A DNA stretch of 64,000 bases from DASXUG01 sp964620425 (lineage in GTDB: Bacteria > Pseudomonadota > Gammaproteobacteria > Burkholderiales > Methylophilaceae). Shown piece after piece: positions 34,064 through 42,781 of this stretch. The stretch spans positions 467,471-531,470 of the forward strand of contig CAZUGV010000001.1 in assembly GCA_964620425.1 (NCBI GenBank), given 5' to 3'. The first letter of the stretch is position 1; the number at the start of each line of letters is the position of its first letter. The position numbers were made by a program, and so were the translations under genes. The notes under the pieces were generated by a model, which was not told where the DNA came from, made no database searches, and saw only the letters and a list, made by a program, of their open reading frames with translations.

Positions 34064-34570
34064 TTATTCAACATCAATGAGACGCAAGTAATCTCGAATG
34101 ATAGCAGCCTGTCCGTGCTTTACACCATGCATGTCTACTACATTCCAAATAGTCGCCTCTAAAATCTTAAACCTGTGACCTTGCTTACTCACACGCACCC
34201 CATGATAATCATCAAAGAACCCGTGTTTTGAAACCTGCGCGAGTAACTCGGCGCGTGCTTCTCGCTGGTCTAATTCTGCGGAAAATCTTGAAGGTAAACA
34301 GGTAAATTCATCCCAACTGTATTCAAACAATGTTAGCGCAAGTGCATTCCCATAATTAAAAACAGGGTCAGGCTCAATACCATGCGAGACAATGGCAACC
34401 GGTGCGTTCCATAACAAATCCGCACAAGTTTGTTGAGAAATATCGTTGCCCAGCCCTTCAATCAGAGGCTTACAAGTTAAGCGGATATAACTTTCCGCCA
34501 ATAAGCATGCATGCTGGGCATTTTTTATTTGATTTATCATAAAGCGAAATATGCCATGAATTGATGGCAA
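34064..34570 (-). CDS. MEKHLA domain (PAS-related) protein
   Basis: 168 residues matching the MEKHLA domain: PVFNYGNALALTLFEYSWDE, a PSRFSAELDQREARAELL stretch, then FDDYHGVRVSKQGHRFKI and a C-terminal HGQAAIIRDY. MEKHLA is PAS-like and is found in plants and bacteria as a probable sensor or ligand-binding domain. No output domain is attached. The TTG start at 34570 has AAGG seven bases upstream; a shorter form could start at ATG 34540. It lies 55 bp upstream of the deleted GGDEF gene on the same strand, so a joint signalling transcript is plausible. Confidence 0.82.
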   Translation of the reverse strand: MPSIHGIFRFMINQIKNAQHACLLAESYIRLTCKPLIEGLGNDISQQTCADLLWNAPVAIVSHGIEPDPVFNYGNALALTLFEYSWDEFTCLPSRFSAELDQREARAELLAQVSKHGFFDDYHGVRVSKQGHRFKILEATIWNVVDMHGVKHGQAAIIRDYLRLIDVE

Positions 34571-34624
34571 GTAATAGCCTTAACCGTTAGAATTCAACAC
34601 TAGTTTTTTCGTCGTTAGTTCCGC

Positions 34625-36631
34625 ATGCTCAACACCCTAAACGCGCCTCAGCGCGAAGCCGTCAAATATCTGGATGGCCCTTTACTTGTACTTGCAGGCG
34701 CAGGAAGTGGCAAAACCCGGGTCATTACGCAAAAAATCGCCTATTTAATTGAAAAGTGCGGGTATTTACCCAAAGAAATTGCCGCGATCACCTTCACTAA
34801 CAAAGCCGCACGTGAGATGCAAGAGCGCGTTGGGCATTTGGTGGAGGGTAAATCCGCCAAAGGTCTGACCATCGCGACGTTTCACTCATTGGGCATGCAA
34901 ATCTTGCGCCAAGAAGCTGAGTTAATGGGTTACAAAAAGCAGTTTTCTATTTTAGATTCTGCCGATAGCTTTAAAATTTTGGCAGATATTTTAGCCACTA
35001 CAGATAAGCAACTGTTACGCAAAACACAATGGCAAATTTCCAGCTGGAAAAATGCGTTAATCACGCCAGATCAAGCTGTGAAGCAGGCGGATGAGGAGCT
35101 GACCCACGCAGCTGCAAAAGTGTACTTGCTGTATCAACAAACGCTGAGAGCCTATCAAGCCGTCGATTTTGATGATTTGATTAAGCTGCCTGTTGAGTTG
35201 TTCGATCAGCATCGAGAGGCTTTAGATAAATGGCAGCGCAAACTAAAATATTTACTTATAGACGAATACCAAGACACCAACGCTTGCCAATACAAGCTAG
35301 TAAAACAGCTCACAGGCATTGCGGGTAACTTCACCGCGGTGGGTGATGATGACCAAGCGATTTACGGCTGGCGCGGTGCAGATGTTGAAAACTTACGTCA
35401 ACTGACGCTCGATTTCACCCGCTTAAAAGTGATTAAGCTAGAACAAAACTATCGCTCGACCGTGCGTATTTTGCGGGCTGCCAACCAAGTGATTGCCAAC
35501 AACCCTAAATTGTTTGAAAAGCAACTCTGGAGCGAGTTAGGCACTGGCGACCCGATACAAATTTCCGCCGCGCGGGATGAAGAACATGAAGCAGAGTCTG
35601 TCGTCATGAAACTTATGGCGCACAAATTTGAACACCGCACAGAACATCGTGATTACGCTATTTTGTATCGCGGCAACCACCAAGCACGCATATTAGAACA
35701 GCATTTACGCAATCATAAAATCCCCTATACCATCTCGGGTGGCCAATCGTATTTTGATAAAGCAGAAATTAAAGACATCGTCAGCTATTTGCGCCTGATT
35801 GCTAATGAAGATGATGACCCTGCGTTTATTCGCGCCGCCACCACACCCAAAAAAGGCATCGGCAGCACTACATTAGAACGTTTGGGTGATTATGCCCGCA
35901 TCCATAATATGTCGCTTTTTGCAGCCGCTTATGAAGGTGAGTTTCAAAGAGAACTTGGCGCACGTCAGCTTGAAGACCTACTCACATTTTGCCAATTTAT
36001 CGGCAAGCTACAAGAGCGTGCCACGAAAGACCCTGCTGGTGAATTATTGCAAACCATGATGAGCGCCATTCAATACGAAGCCTATTTATACGACACCGAA
36101 GACCCTAAACCTGCAGAAAGCAAATGGAAAAACGTGCTTGATTTTATTGCGTGGCTCACCAAAAAAGGCGATGGCACGGCTGGTGAAGATGATGGACGTA
36201 ATCTGCTGCAACTCACGCAAATGGTTTCGCTCATGAGTATGCTTGAAGGTAAAGAAGATGGTGAACCAGACGCGGTTAAACTTTCCACCCTGCACGCCGC
36301 CAAGGGCTTGGAGTTCGGTCACGTTTTCTTAATCGGCTGCGAAGAAGGCATATTACCGCACCGAGAAAGCATAGACACAGGCAAGGTTGAAGAAGAGCGT
36401 CGCCTGATGTACGTAGGTATCACCCGTGCGCAGAAATCACTCAATATTTCATGGTGCCGCAAACGTAAACGCGCAGGCGAAACAGAAGCCTGCGAACCTA
36501 GCCGATTTATTGAAGAGTTACCTGCTGACGATGTAAAACACTTCGGTGCTGTGAATCAAGACCCTGCCGCTAGCAAAGAAATGGCAAAAGAAAAAATGGC
36601 GCAAATTCGAGCAATGCTAGGTAAAGGTTAA
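34625..36631 (+). CDS. rep: ATP-dependent DNA helicase Rep (UvrD/Rep superfamily 1)
   Basis: 668 residues, matching Rep length. Motif I is AGAGSGKTRVIT (about residue 24), Ia is TFTNKAAREM, II is LLIDEYQDTN (about 213), III is GDDDQAIYGWRGA, IV includes LEQNYRS, and V/VI are LSTLHAAKGLEF and YVGITRAQ. The conserved TIATFHSLG and the short C-terminus favour Rep over UvrD or PcrA. Role by family: 3'-5' helicase that clears proteins ahead of the replisome. The gene is divergent from the MEKHLA gene by 54 bp. No unusual features. Confidence 0.93.
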   Translation: MLNTLNAPQREAVKYLDGPLLVLAGAGSGKTRVITQKIAYLIEKCGYLPKEIAAITFTNKAAREMQERVGHLVEGKSAKGLTIATFHSLGMQILRQEAELMGYKKQFSILDSADSFKILADILATTDKQLLRKTQWQISSWKNALITPDQAVKQADEELTHAAAKVYLLYQQTLRAYQAVDFDDLIKLPVELFDQHREALDKWQRKLKYLLIDEYQDTNACQYKLVKQLTGIAGNFTAVGDDDQAIYGWRGADVENLRQLTLDFTRLKVIKLEQNYRSTVRILRAANQVIANNPKLFEKQLWSELGTGDPIQISAARDEEHEAESVVMKLMAHKFEHRTEHRDYAILYRGNHQARILEQHLRNHKIPYTISGGQSYFDKAEIKDIVSYLRLIANEDDDPAFIRAATTPKKGIGSTTLERLGDYARIHNMSLFAAAYEGEFQRELGARQLEDLLTFCQFIGKLQERATKDPAGELLQTMMSAIQYEAYLYDTEDPKPAESKWKNVLDFIAWLTKKGDGTAGEDDGRNLLQLTQMVSLMSMLEGKEDGEPDAVKLSTLHAAKGLEFGHVFLIGCEEGILPHRESIDTGKVEEERRLMYVGITRAQKSLNISWCRKRKRAGETEACEPSRFIEELPADDVKHFGAVNQDPAASKEMAKEKMAQIRAMLGKG

Positions 36632-36704
36632 AACGAATCTGCGCAAAAATTCAAACTATGAGCATCCTGACTGAAATTACAAGGCATGAGTATTGAGTAA
36701 ATAG

Positions 36705-36965
36705 TTACTTTAAAAAATCAAAGAAAAAACTGATAAATTTAAATATTTCGCGAAAATGCATATTGCCTGTGTCGTCAGTTAGGACTGAGTAAATTAAAAG
36801 TAAGCAAAATATCCCAAAAAAAATCCAACCAAGATTTTTTGACATTTTACGTGAGCTATCGTTGATTTTACTTCCTTCTTTGGCAGCCATAATTTCTGAA
36901 AAAACCAACAGAAAAATTATAGGCGAGGCGGCGGCTAATATAATAAAAATGATTAAAAGTACCAT
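36705..36965 (-). CDS. Small two-helix membrane protein, unknown
   Basis: 86 residues: hydrophobic helix at about 2-25, a charged middle (KEGSKINDSSRKMSKN), a second helix at about 47-62, and a Phe-rich C-terminus. I do not recognise the family. It is 16 bp downstream of dapB on the same strand and may be expressed by read-through. The frame is AT-rich compared with dapB. It could be a conserved small membrane protein or a recent acquisition; sequence alone does not tell. Confidence 0.5.
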   Translation of the reverse strand: MVLLIIFIILAAASPIIFLLVFSEIMAAKEGSKINDSSRKMSKNLGWIFFGIFCLLLIYSVLTDDTGNMHFREIFKFISFFFDFLK

Positions 36966-36981
36966 TATTGTTTAGATTGCC

Positions 36982-37782
36982 TTAGCTTAAATCGAGCACA
37001 TCCCGCATATCAAACAAGCCTGTAGATTTAGTTGCCAAAAACTTAGCTGCGCGCAGTGCACCTAAAGCAAAAGTGGCGCGGCTACTGGCTTTGTGCGTCA
37101 ATTCAACACGCTCACCAATTCCCGCGAACAGCACAGTATGATCACCTACCACATCGCCGCCACGTACAGTCGCGAAGCCAATAGTGTTGGATTGACGTTC
37201 ACCTGTCACGCCTTCGCGCCCATAGATGGCACACGTTTCTAAATTACGCCCTAACGTTTGAGCCGCTGCCTCCCCTAAGCGCAAAGCCGTGCCTGATGGT
37301 GCATCTACTTTGTGGCGATGATGGGCTTCAATTACCTCAATATCGTAACCTTCGTTCAATACTTTGGCGGCTGCCTGCACGAGGTTAATCAGCAAAGTCA
37401 CGCCCACGCTCATATTGGGAGCAAATACAATACCAATCTTTTCGCTAGCGTGTTGAATCATGAGCTTGCCTTCTGCAGAAAACCCTGTTGTACCAATCAC
37501 CATCGCTACGCCGTGTTTTTGACAGGCATGAAGATAAGCCAGACTTGGTTCAGGACGGGTAAAGTCTACCAATACATCTGCACCGCTTAGCGCGGCATCA
37601 ACATCATGGCTAATTTTCACCCCACTCACTTTGCCAAACTGCTCACCCGCATCTCGCCCAATGTGCGGACTATCTTCACGGTCTAACGCGGCATGTAATA
37701 CCAGCTCCCTATCAGCAAAAACACCTTCTAATAAGGCATGACCCATACGGCCAGAACAACCTACAATAACTACTTTTAACAT
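36982..37782 (-). CDS. dapB: 4-hydroxy-tetrahydrodipicolinate reductase
   Basis: 266 residues, the normal length. The N-terminal NAD(P)-binding motif is VGCSGRMG (about residues 7-14), the signature EAHHRHKVDAPSGTAL (about 155-170) carries the catalytic His-His and Lys, and the tetramerisation region follows. It reduces HTPA to tetrahydrodipicolinate in the diaminopimelate/lysine pathway in the cytosol. It lies 43 bp downstream of bamE on the same strand, an order I recall from other betaproteobacteria. Assignment is firm. Confidence 0.96.
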   Translation of the reverse strand: MLKVVIVGCSGRMGHALLEGVFADRELVLHAALDREDSPHIGRDAGEQFGKVSGVKISHDVDAALSGADVLVDFTRPEPSLAYLHACQKHGVAMVIGTTGFSAEGKLMIQHASEKIGIVFAPNMSVGVTLLINLVQAAAKVLNEGYDIEVIEAHHRHKVDAPSGTALRLGEAAAQTLGRNLETCAIYGREGVTGERQSNTIGFATVRGGDVVGDHTVLFAGIGERVELTHKASSRATFALGALRAAKFLATKSTGLFDMRDVLDLS

Positions 37783-37825
37783 TTATATTTTCTTCAATCA
37801 GTTAATACGAATAATTTTAAAATCA

Positions 37826-39088
37826 CTAAAACCCAATTTTTTCCAACATGCGCTCGAAAATATTCGGCTCGTTGTTGTTAGCCGCATTACTCTCAGGTTT
37901 CGCACTATCAGGCTTAACTACTTCACTTTTGGCTTCTACTTGAACATTTGGCTCAGGTGCAGAAGCGACTGACGGTTTTGATACAGATCCCTCAGAATGC
38001 TCAGCTAGCTTCGAAGTTGAGTTTTCAACATCTACTTTTGTAACCACACTTGCACCAGCATCACTAATCGACTCTTTCAAGATGAGCCATCGATTGTCAG
38101 CATAAATTAACTGTAAAGTTTTAGTCACATGATCAGTAAAATTCGCTTTTGTATAATTTTGGTTGAATGTCACTATTGCCAATTGATCGGCCAACTCGAC
38201 ATTCATATTTTCCAAATCCAGCTTAATAGTGCCAGCTTGCAATATCCGTTGTTTACGTTGCGTAGCCCAAGCTTTTTTACTTGAAAAACCTTCGGGTACA
38301 AATTGCTCGGCATATGCCGCCAAGTAGCGTTTAACGTCTTTTTTACGCCATGCATCTGCCCAAGCATTTACTGCCGCAGTGACCTCTTCCTTTTGTTGTG
38401 AGACTTCGGCAACTTCGCTAGCCGTAACACCAACCCTGAGTAATTGATGCGCCATCACCGTTTTGTTCACCAACATAAATGTTGCATCTGAAGACTTATC
38501 TGATTTGGGCGCTGTTTTTTCATCGCCTTCCCAAAACTTTAAGCGATCCCAAAAGCTTTTTTTGCTCTCCTCTGGCTTACTCATCTCCGTAGGTTTTTTT
38601 GGCTCAACTTTTATGGCAGACTGGTCATTACTCTCCCAAAACTTGAGAGAATCCCAAAAGCCTTTTTCTTCCGCAGGCTTTGCTCCCCTAGACTCAGCAG
38701 ACAAGCGCGCTGAAGAAGCCCTGTCTATGGCACTAGTCGAGTTTGCAGGTACAACATCACCACGAATACCTTTTAACGCGTCACCCTCAAAATCAAGTAC
38801 TACACTACGTCTATCGACAATTTTCCCATCTTTGCGAATTTGATAAAAGTAATCCCAACGGTTTTGATGGAAATCGTCTTGAATAAGCGGCGTACCCAAA
38901 ACAAAACGGACTTGAGATTTAGTCATGCCAGGATGTAATTGCGCCAGCATCTTCTCATCCACGACATTGCCTTGCTGAACCTCAACATGATAAGGCCTGA
39001 GTGAAGGAATGGTAGAGCCACACCCAGCTATAAAAAATGCAGAAAATACAAAAACCGCAAAAAATACTCTTTTATTGTTCATCGCCAT
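37826..39088 (-). CDS. bamE: BamE lipoprotein with duplicated linker motif and C-terminal NTF2-like domain
   Basis: 420 residues, far longer than BamE (about 110-150). Residues 1-23 are a lipoprotein signal (FIAG|C23). Residues 35-112 are the BamE/SmpA fold (LHPGMTKSQVRFVLGTPL, RWDYFYQI). A Ser/Lys-rich linker holds two copies of FWDxLKFWE (144-152 and 179-187). Residues 233-341 resemble the NTF2/SnoaL-like fold (VNAWADAWRKKDVKRYLAAY, LQLIYADNRWLILKES), and the tail is acidic, Pro/Glu-rich. BamE is an outer-membrane BAM subunit that helps insert beta-barrels. The fused domain's role is unknown. It is divergent from fur by 62 bp and upstream of dapB. Confidence 0.9.
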   Translation of the reverse strand: MAMNNKRVFFAVFVFSAFFIAGCGSTIPSLRPYHVEVQQGNVVDEKMLAQLHPGMTKSQVRFVLGTPLIQDDFHQNRWDYFYQIRKDGKIVDRRSVVLDFEGDALKGIRGDVVPANSTSAIDRASSARLSAESRGAKPAEEKGFWDSLKFWESNDQSAIKVEPKKPTEMSKPEESKKSFWDRLKFWEGDEKTAPKSDKSSDATFMLVNKTVMAHQLLRVGVTASEVAEVSQQKEEVTAAVNAWADAWRKKDVKRYLAAYAEQFVPEGFSSKKAWATQRKQRILQAGTIKLDLENMNVELADQLAIVTFNQNYTKANFTDHVTKTLQLIYADNRWLILKESISDAGASVVTKVDVENSTSKLAEHSEGSVSKPSVASAPEPNVQVEAKSEVVKPDSAKPESNAANNNEPNIFERMLEKIGF

Positions 39089-39150
39089 GACTTTGTTTGA
39101 AAATAGCGCTAATATACCATGATGCAGACGTTTCCAAATAGTGAGTTCTT

Positions 39151-39585
39151 ATGAGCATGCGTGACCCCGAAGAGTTAAAAAATGCAGGATTAAAGGCTAC
39201 CTTGCCTCGCCTTAAAGTATTAAGTCTGTTTGAGAACAGTCAAGAACGCCATTTATCGGCCGAGGATGTTTACAAAATATTACTCACCACTGGAGAAGAT
39301 GTTGGCCTAGCCACCGTTTACCGTGTATTAACACAGTTTGAGCAAGCAGGTTTACTTGTGCGCCATCACTTTGAAAGCGGAAAAGCCGTATTTGAGCTTA
39401 ATCAAGGCGGTCATCATGATCATATTGTGTGCATGCAATGTGGGCAAGTTGAAGAATTTTGTGATGAAGAAATTGAAAAGCTGCAACACAAAGCAGCGAG
39501 TGACCGTGGCTTTAAAATTAGAGAGCATTCACTCTACATTTACGCTGATTGCGCCAAAAACCCTTGCCCTCACAAGCAAAAATAA
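39151..39585 (+). CDS. fur: Ferric uptake regulator Fur
   Basis: 144 residues with the winged-helix N-terminus (LKNAGLKATLPRLKVL), AEDVYKILL, the recognition helix region VGLATVYRVLTQFEQAGLL, and the metal-binding GGHHDHIVCMQCG, with a second Cys pair near the C-terminus (DCAKNPC). Both Cys pairs needed for the structural zinc site are present, as in canonical Fur. It represses iron-uptake genes when loaded with Fe(II). Divergent from bamE, the arrangement common in beta- and gammaproteobacteria. No convincing Fur box is visible in its own promoter region. Confidence 0.95.
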   Translation: MSMRDPEELKNAGLKATLPRLKVLSLFENSQERHLSAEDVYKILLTTGEDVGLATVYRVLTQFEQAGLLVRHHFESGKAVFELNQGGHHDHIVCMQCGQVEEFCDEEIEKLQHKAASDRGFKIREHSLYIYADCAKNPCPHKQK

Positions 39586-39723
39586 TCAAACCTAAAATTT
39601 GGTTTAAATGCCATAAATTGACCGCACAGCCACTTCTAGTGTCGGCTTATGCTTAAAGGGTAGTTTCGATTTTCAATTTATTTTCTCTAGCAATCAACCT
39701 TTAAGATCAATTAAACCATCGGC

Positions 39724-40572
39724 ATGACTTCAGAAAAATATCTTGTAGTATCAGACCATAACCGCGATGTCAGCGGCTTAACTTATGTGTACCCAGTGGT
39801 TTCTCGTCGTGCTGGCGGCGTCTCAATTGGGATTAATCTCAATACCAATAACGCTTGTAACTGGCGCTGTGTTTATTGCCAAGTGCCCAACCTAACACGT
39901 GGCACGCCGCCCCCTATTGATTTGGATTTATTACAACACGAACTCACCAATTTTTTAAACCAAGTATTGCATGGTGATTTTATGTTGCGCCATGTGGCTG
40001 AAGGTGACCGTCAATTACAAGACATTGCTTTTTCGGGCAATGGGGAACCAACAAGCGCGAAAGAGTTTCCCGCTGCAATTGAAATCGTCAGAAATGCCTT
40101 AATCGCCACAGATTTACTTGGCAAAATCAAAGTACGCTTGATTACCAATGGCAGCTTGATTGACAAGCCTGCGGTTTTAGAAAGCCTGCGTATGCTAGCG
40201 CAATGCAATGGAGAAGTATGGTTTAAATTGGATGCTGGCTCGCAAGAAGGGATTAGTCGTACCAACGATGTAACGCTATCGCCGCAAACCCACCTAAAAC
40301 GGCTGATAAAATGCGCGGAAGTTTGCCCAACCTTTGTACAAAGCTGCTTTTTTGCGATGGATGGCATCGCGCCTTCAGAAGCAGATATTCAAGCCTATCT
40401 AGATTGCTTGCAACAAGTAGCCCCAAGCATTCAAGGCGTGCATTTGTATGGCGTTGTGCGTCCTTCTATGCAGGCAGAAGCGCCCAGATTAAGTCAATTA
40501 CCTTTAGCGTGGCTGGAAACTTTAGCGGAGCGTATTCGCGCTCTGGGCATTCAAGTGTTTGTTAGCCCTTAA
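39724..40572 (+). CDS. Radical SAM protein
   Basis: 282 residues. The radical SAM iron-sulfur motif CNWRCVYC (CX3CX2C, about residues 44-51) is followed by a glycine-rich SAM-binding loop (FSGNGEPTSAKEFP, about 101-114). The N-terminus (VYPVVSRRAGGVSIGINLN) and overall length fit a compact radical SAM enzyme without an extra C-terminal cluster domain. I do not know the substrate. It stands alone, 138 bp after fur and convergent with recN (13 bp apart), so context adds nothing. Confidence 0.82.
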   Translation: MTSEKYLVVSDHNRDVSGLTYVYPVVSRRAGGVSIGINLNTNNACNWRCVYCQVPNLTRGTPPPIDLDLLQHELTNFLNQVLHGDFMLRHVAEGDRQLQDIAFSGNGEPTSAKEFPAAIEIVRNALIATDLLGKIKVRLITNGSLIDKPAVLESLRMLAQCNGEVWFKLDAGSQEGISRTNDVTLSPQTHLKRLIKCAEVCPTFVQSCFFAMDGIAPSEADIQAYLDCLQQVAPSIQGVHLYGVVRPSMQAEAPRLSQLPLAWLETLAERIRALGIQVFVSP

Positions 40573-40585
40573 CCGCTTAAAACCC

Positions 40586-42235
40586 TCAACCCAACATTTC
40601 TCTGGCGTGATTTAAAGTGGCTTCAGTAATTTCCACACCGCCCAACATGCGCGCAATTTCTTGCACCCGTTCACTCGCACTTAAAGCATCAATGCGGCTA
40701 ATGGTTTGTCCATCTTGCTGGGATTTACTCACTTTAAAGTGATTTAGCCCTTGTGCGGCAACCTGAGGCAAATGGGTAATAACTAAAGCCTGGCGATTTT
40801 CGCCCAGTTGTTTCAATAGCTGACCAACAATTTCTGCCACGCCGCCACCGATACCCACATCCACTTCATCAAATATCATGGTGGGGATTTCACCTTGGCT
40901 TGCAGTGGTGACACGGATTGCCAAGCTAATACGCGACAACTCGCCACCTGATGCAACTTTTGCTAGTGACCGTGGAGTGACTCCAGCATGACCAGCCACT
41001 AAAAACTCAATACTTTCCAGCCCTGTTGCTGCGGCTTCTTGCGGCGCCAAGGCCACCTCAAACTTACCACCTGATAAAGACAGACGTTGCATTTCCAGTG
41101 TAATTTTATCGCCCAAGCGCAATGCAGCTTGTTGTCTTGCCTTACTTAGCTGTTGCGCAAGATCTGTATAGCTGGCTTTTGCAATTGAGGCTTGTTTTGC
41201 TAATTCACCATCAGTTGAGAAGCTTTCAAGCTCTGCCATCCGTGTTTGCCAACGTTGCAATAACTCAGCTAATTCTTCTGGGCGTACACGGTGTTTGCGG
41301 GAAATACTGTGAATGCTTTGTATGCGCTGTTCTACCTCGTTAAATCGCTCTGGGTCTAGCTCTGTACGTTGTAAATAACGATTTAAAAAACGGTCGGTTT
41401 CTTCTAGCTGTATAATGGCTGAATCAAGCGTGTCTGCCGCTTCTATCAGACTGGCATCGTATTCGACCATATGCTGTAGCTTGCTTTGCATTTGGCTGAG
41501 TTGTTGCAAAGCCGCTAAATCGCTCTCACTTAATAGCTGGCGACACTCTTCAGCACCCGTGAGTAATGAAGCACCATGTGATAAACGTGTATGTTCGGCT
41601 TGCAAGCTATCCCACTCTTCTATGGATGGCGCGACTTGTGTCAACTCACGCACTTGGTCACGTAGCTCTGCTAGCTCATCCGCATAGGCTGCCGCATTTT
41701 TCTCATAAGCCTCCAGCTTTTGCTGAAGTGCGTACCAAGTTTTGTAAGCGCTGGCAACGTTATCAACCAATGTTTGCTGACCTGCATAGGCATCTAACAC
41801 TTGGCGCTGATAGGCTGGCTTGAGTAGTGAGTGATGGGCGTGTTGGCTATAAATATCCACCAAAAACTCGCCTGCATCACGCAACTGTTGAATGGTAGAA
41901 GCCAAGCCGTTGATAAATGCACGTGAGCGACCATCTGCATAAATCACGCGTCGCACGAGTAGTTGCTGATCTTCATTCGGCAATTCGTTGTCATTGAGCC
42001 ATGTTTGTAGCGCAGGCAAGGCTGCAATATCAAACTGGGCGCTGATTTCAGCTTTTTCGCATCCTGCACGTGTTATACCGCCCTCGCCTCGCGCGCCCAA
42101 TGCAAGCGATAAAGCATCAATCAAGATAGATTTACCCGCGCCTGTTTCGCCCGTAAGCACAGTAAATCCTTGTGAAAACTCCAAATCGAGTTTATCAACA
42201 ATCACAAAATCACGGATGGAGAGGGTTTGTAACAT
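40586..42235 (-). CDS. recN: DNA repair protein RecN
   Basis: 549 residues, an SMC-like ATPase: Walker A GETGAGKSIL (about residue 30), two coiled-coil arms flanking a short hinge, signature ASGGELSRISLA (about 428), Walker B TMIFDEVDVGIGG, and a final His switch VITHLPQVAA. It promotes repair of double-strand breaks. It begins 546 bp downstream of nadK on the same strand, with a 153-residue gene in between, so the usual nadK-recN pair is interrupted here. Start ATG at 42235. Confidence 0.95.
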   Translation of the reverse strand: MLQTLSIRDFVIVDKLDLEFSQGFTVLTGETGAGKSILIDALSLALGARGEGGITRAGCEKAEISAQFDIAALPALQTWLNDNELPNEDQQLLVRRVIYADGRSRAFINGLASTIQQLRDAGEFLVDIYSQHAHHSLLKPAYQRQVLDAYAGQQTLVDNVASAYKTWYALQQKLEAYEKNAAAYADELAELRDQVRELTQVAPSIEEWDSLQAEHTRLSHGASLLTGAEECRQLLSESDLAALQQLSQMQSKLQHMVEYDASLIEAADTLDSAIIQLEETDRFLNRYLQRTELDPERFNEVEQRIQSIHSISRKHRVRPEELAELLQRWQTRMAELESFSTDGELAKQASIAKASYTDLAQQLSKARQQAALRLGDKITLEMQRLSLSGGKFEVALAPQEAAATGLESIEFLVAGHAGVTPRSLAKVASGGELSRISLAIRVTTASQGEIPTMIFDEVDVGIGGGVAEIVGQLLKQLGENRQALVITHLPQVAAQGLNHFKVSKSQQDGQTISRIDALSASERVQEIARMLGGVEITEATLNHAREMLG

Positions 42236-42314
42236 AAAAATCTATAGTTTGACATGACGAGTACATTTTAGCTTGCTTCATTTAGTGAATAAATAAACAT
42301 TATTATTAACCTGT

Positions 42315-42776
42315 TTAAACCCATTCGATATATAAGGCTTCATCTTTATCAAGATGTGATTCAAGAATTTGTATCAACTCTGGCTTATATTTATGAAACA
42401 AAAAGTCAAATCTTTCAAGATCACTGTCAGGGTTTGATTGATGTGTTTGTATCGCTTTTGATAACCAATTGGCACGCCTCAAATCTCCAAATTCAATTAG
42501 CGCAATTACTGTTTCATCTGCATATTTTCCGCTGAAACTTGTAAAGTATTGATAATGACATCCGTATTGCACTTGAGAGTCATATAAAAATAATAGACTT
42601 GCATTTCTAACCAGACCAGTAGGATAGCTCTCTGGGTCACGAGAAATAATGTCAATGAATGCATTCCACCGAATATGTGGTTTATTAGAGAACTCTTCTT
42701 TAGAAAGCTGATGCTTGCCGTTTGGGAGCAAGAATACTGGAACCCCAAGACTAGCAGAAAATTTTCCTCTATCCAT
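42315..42776 (-). CDS. DUF4375/DMP19-like protein
   Basis: 153 residues. The central segment (LLFLYDSQVQYGCHYQYFTS, then VIALIEFGDLRRANWLSKAI) resembles the DMP19/DUF4375 family, whose one studied member mimics DNA; this comes from motif memory, not a search. The protein is soluble and mildly acidic. It sits between nadK and recN on the same strand, separating genes that are usually adjacent, and its codons are more AT-rich than those neighbours, which suggests insertion. It starts 5 bp after the nadK stop, so translation may be coupled. Confidence 0.6.
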   Translation of the reverse strand: MDRGKFSASLGVPVFLLPNGKHQLSKEEFSNKPHIRWNAFIDIISRDPESYPTGLVRNASLLFLYDSQVQYGCHYQYFTSFSGKYADETVIALIEFGDLRRANWLSKAIQTHQSNPDSDLERFDFLFHKYKPELIQILESHLDKDEALYIEWV

Positions 42777-42781
42777 ATATC

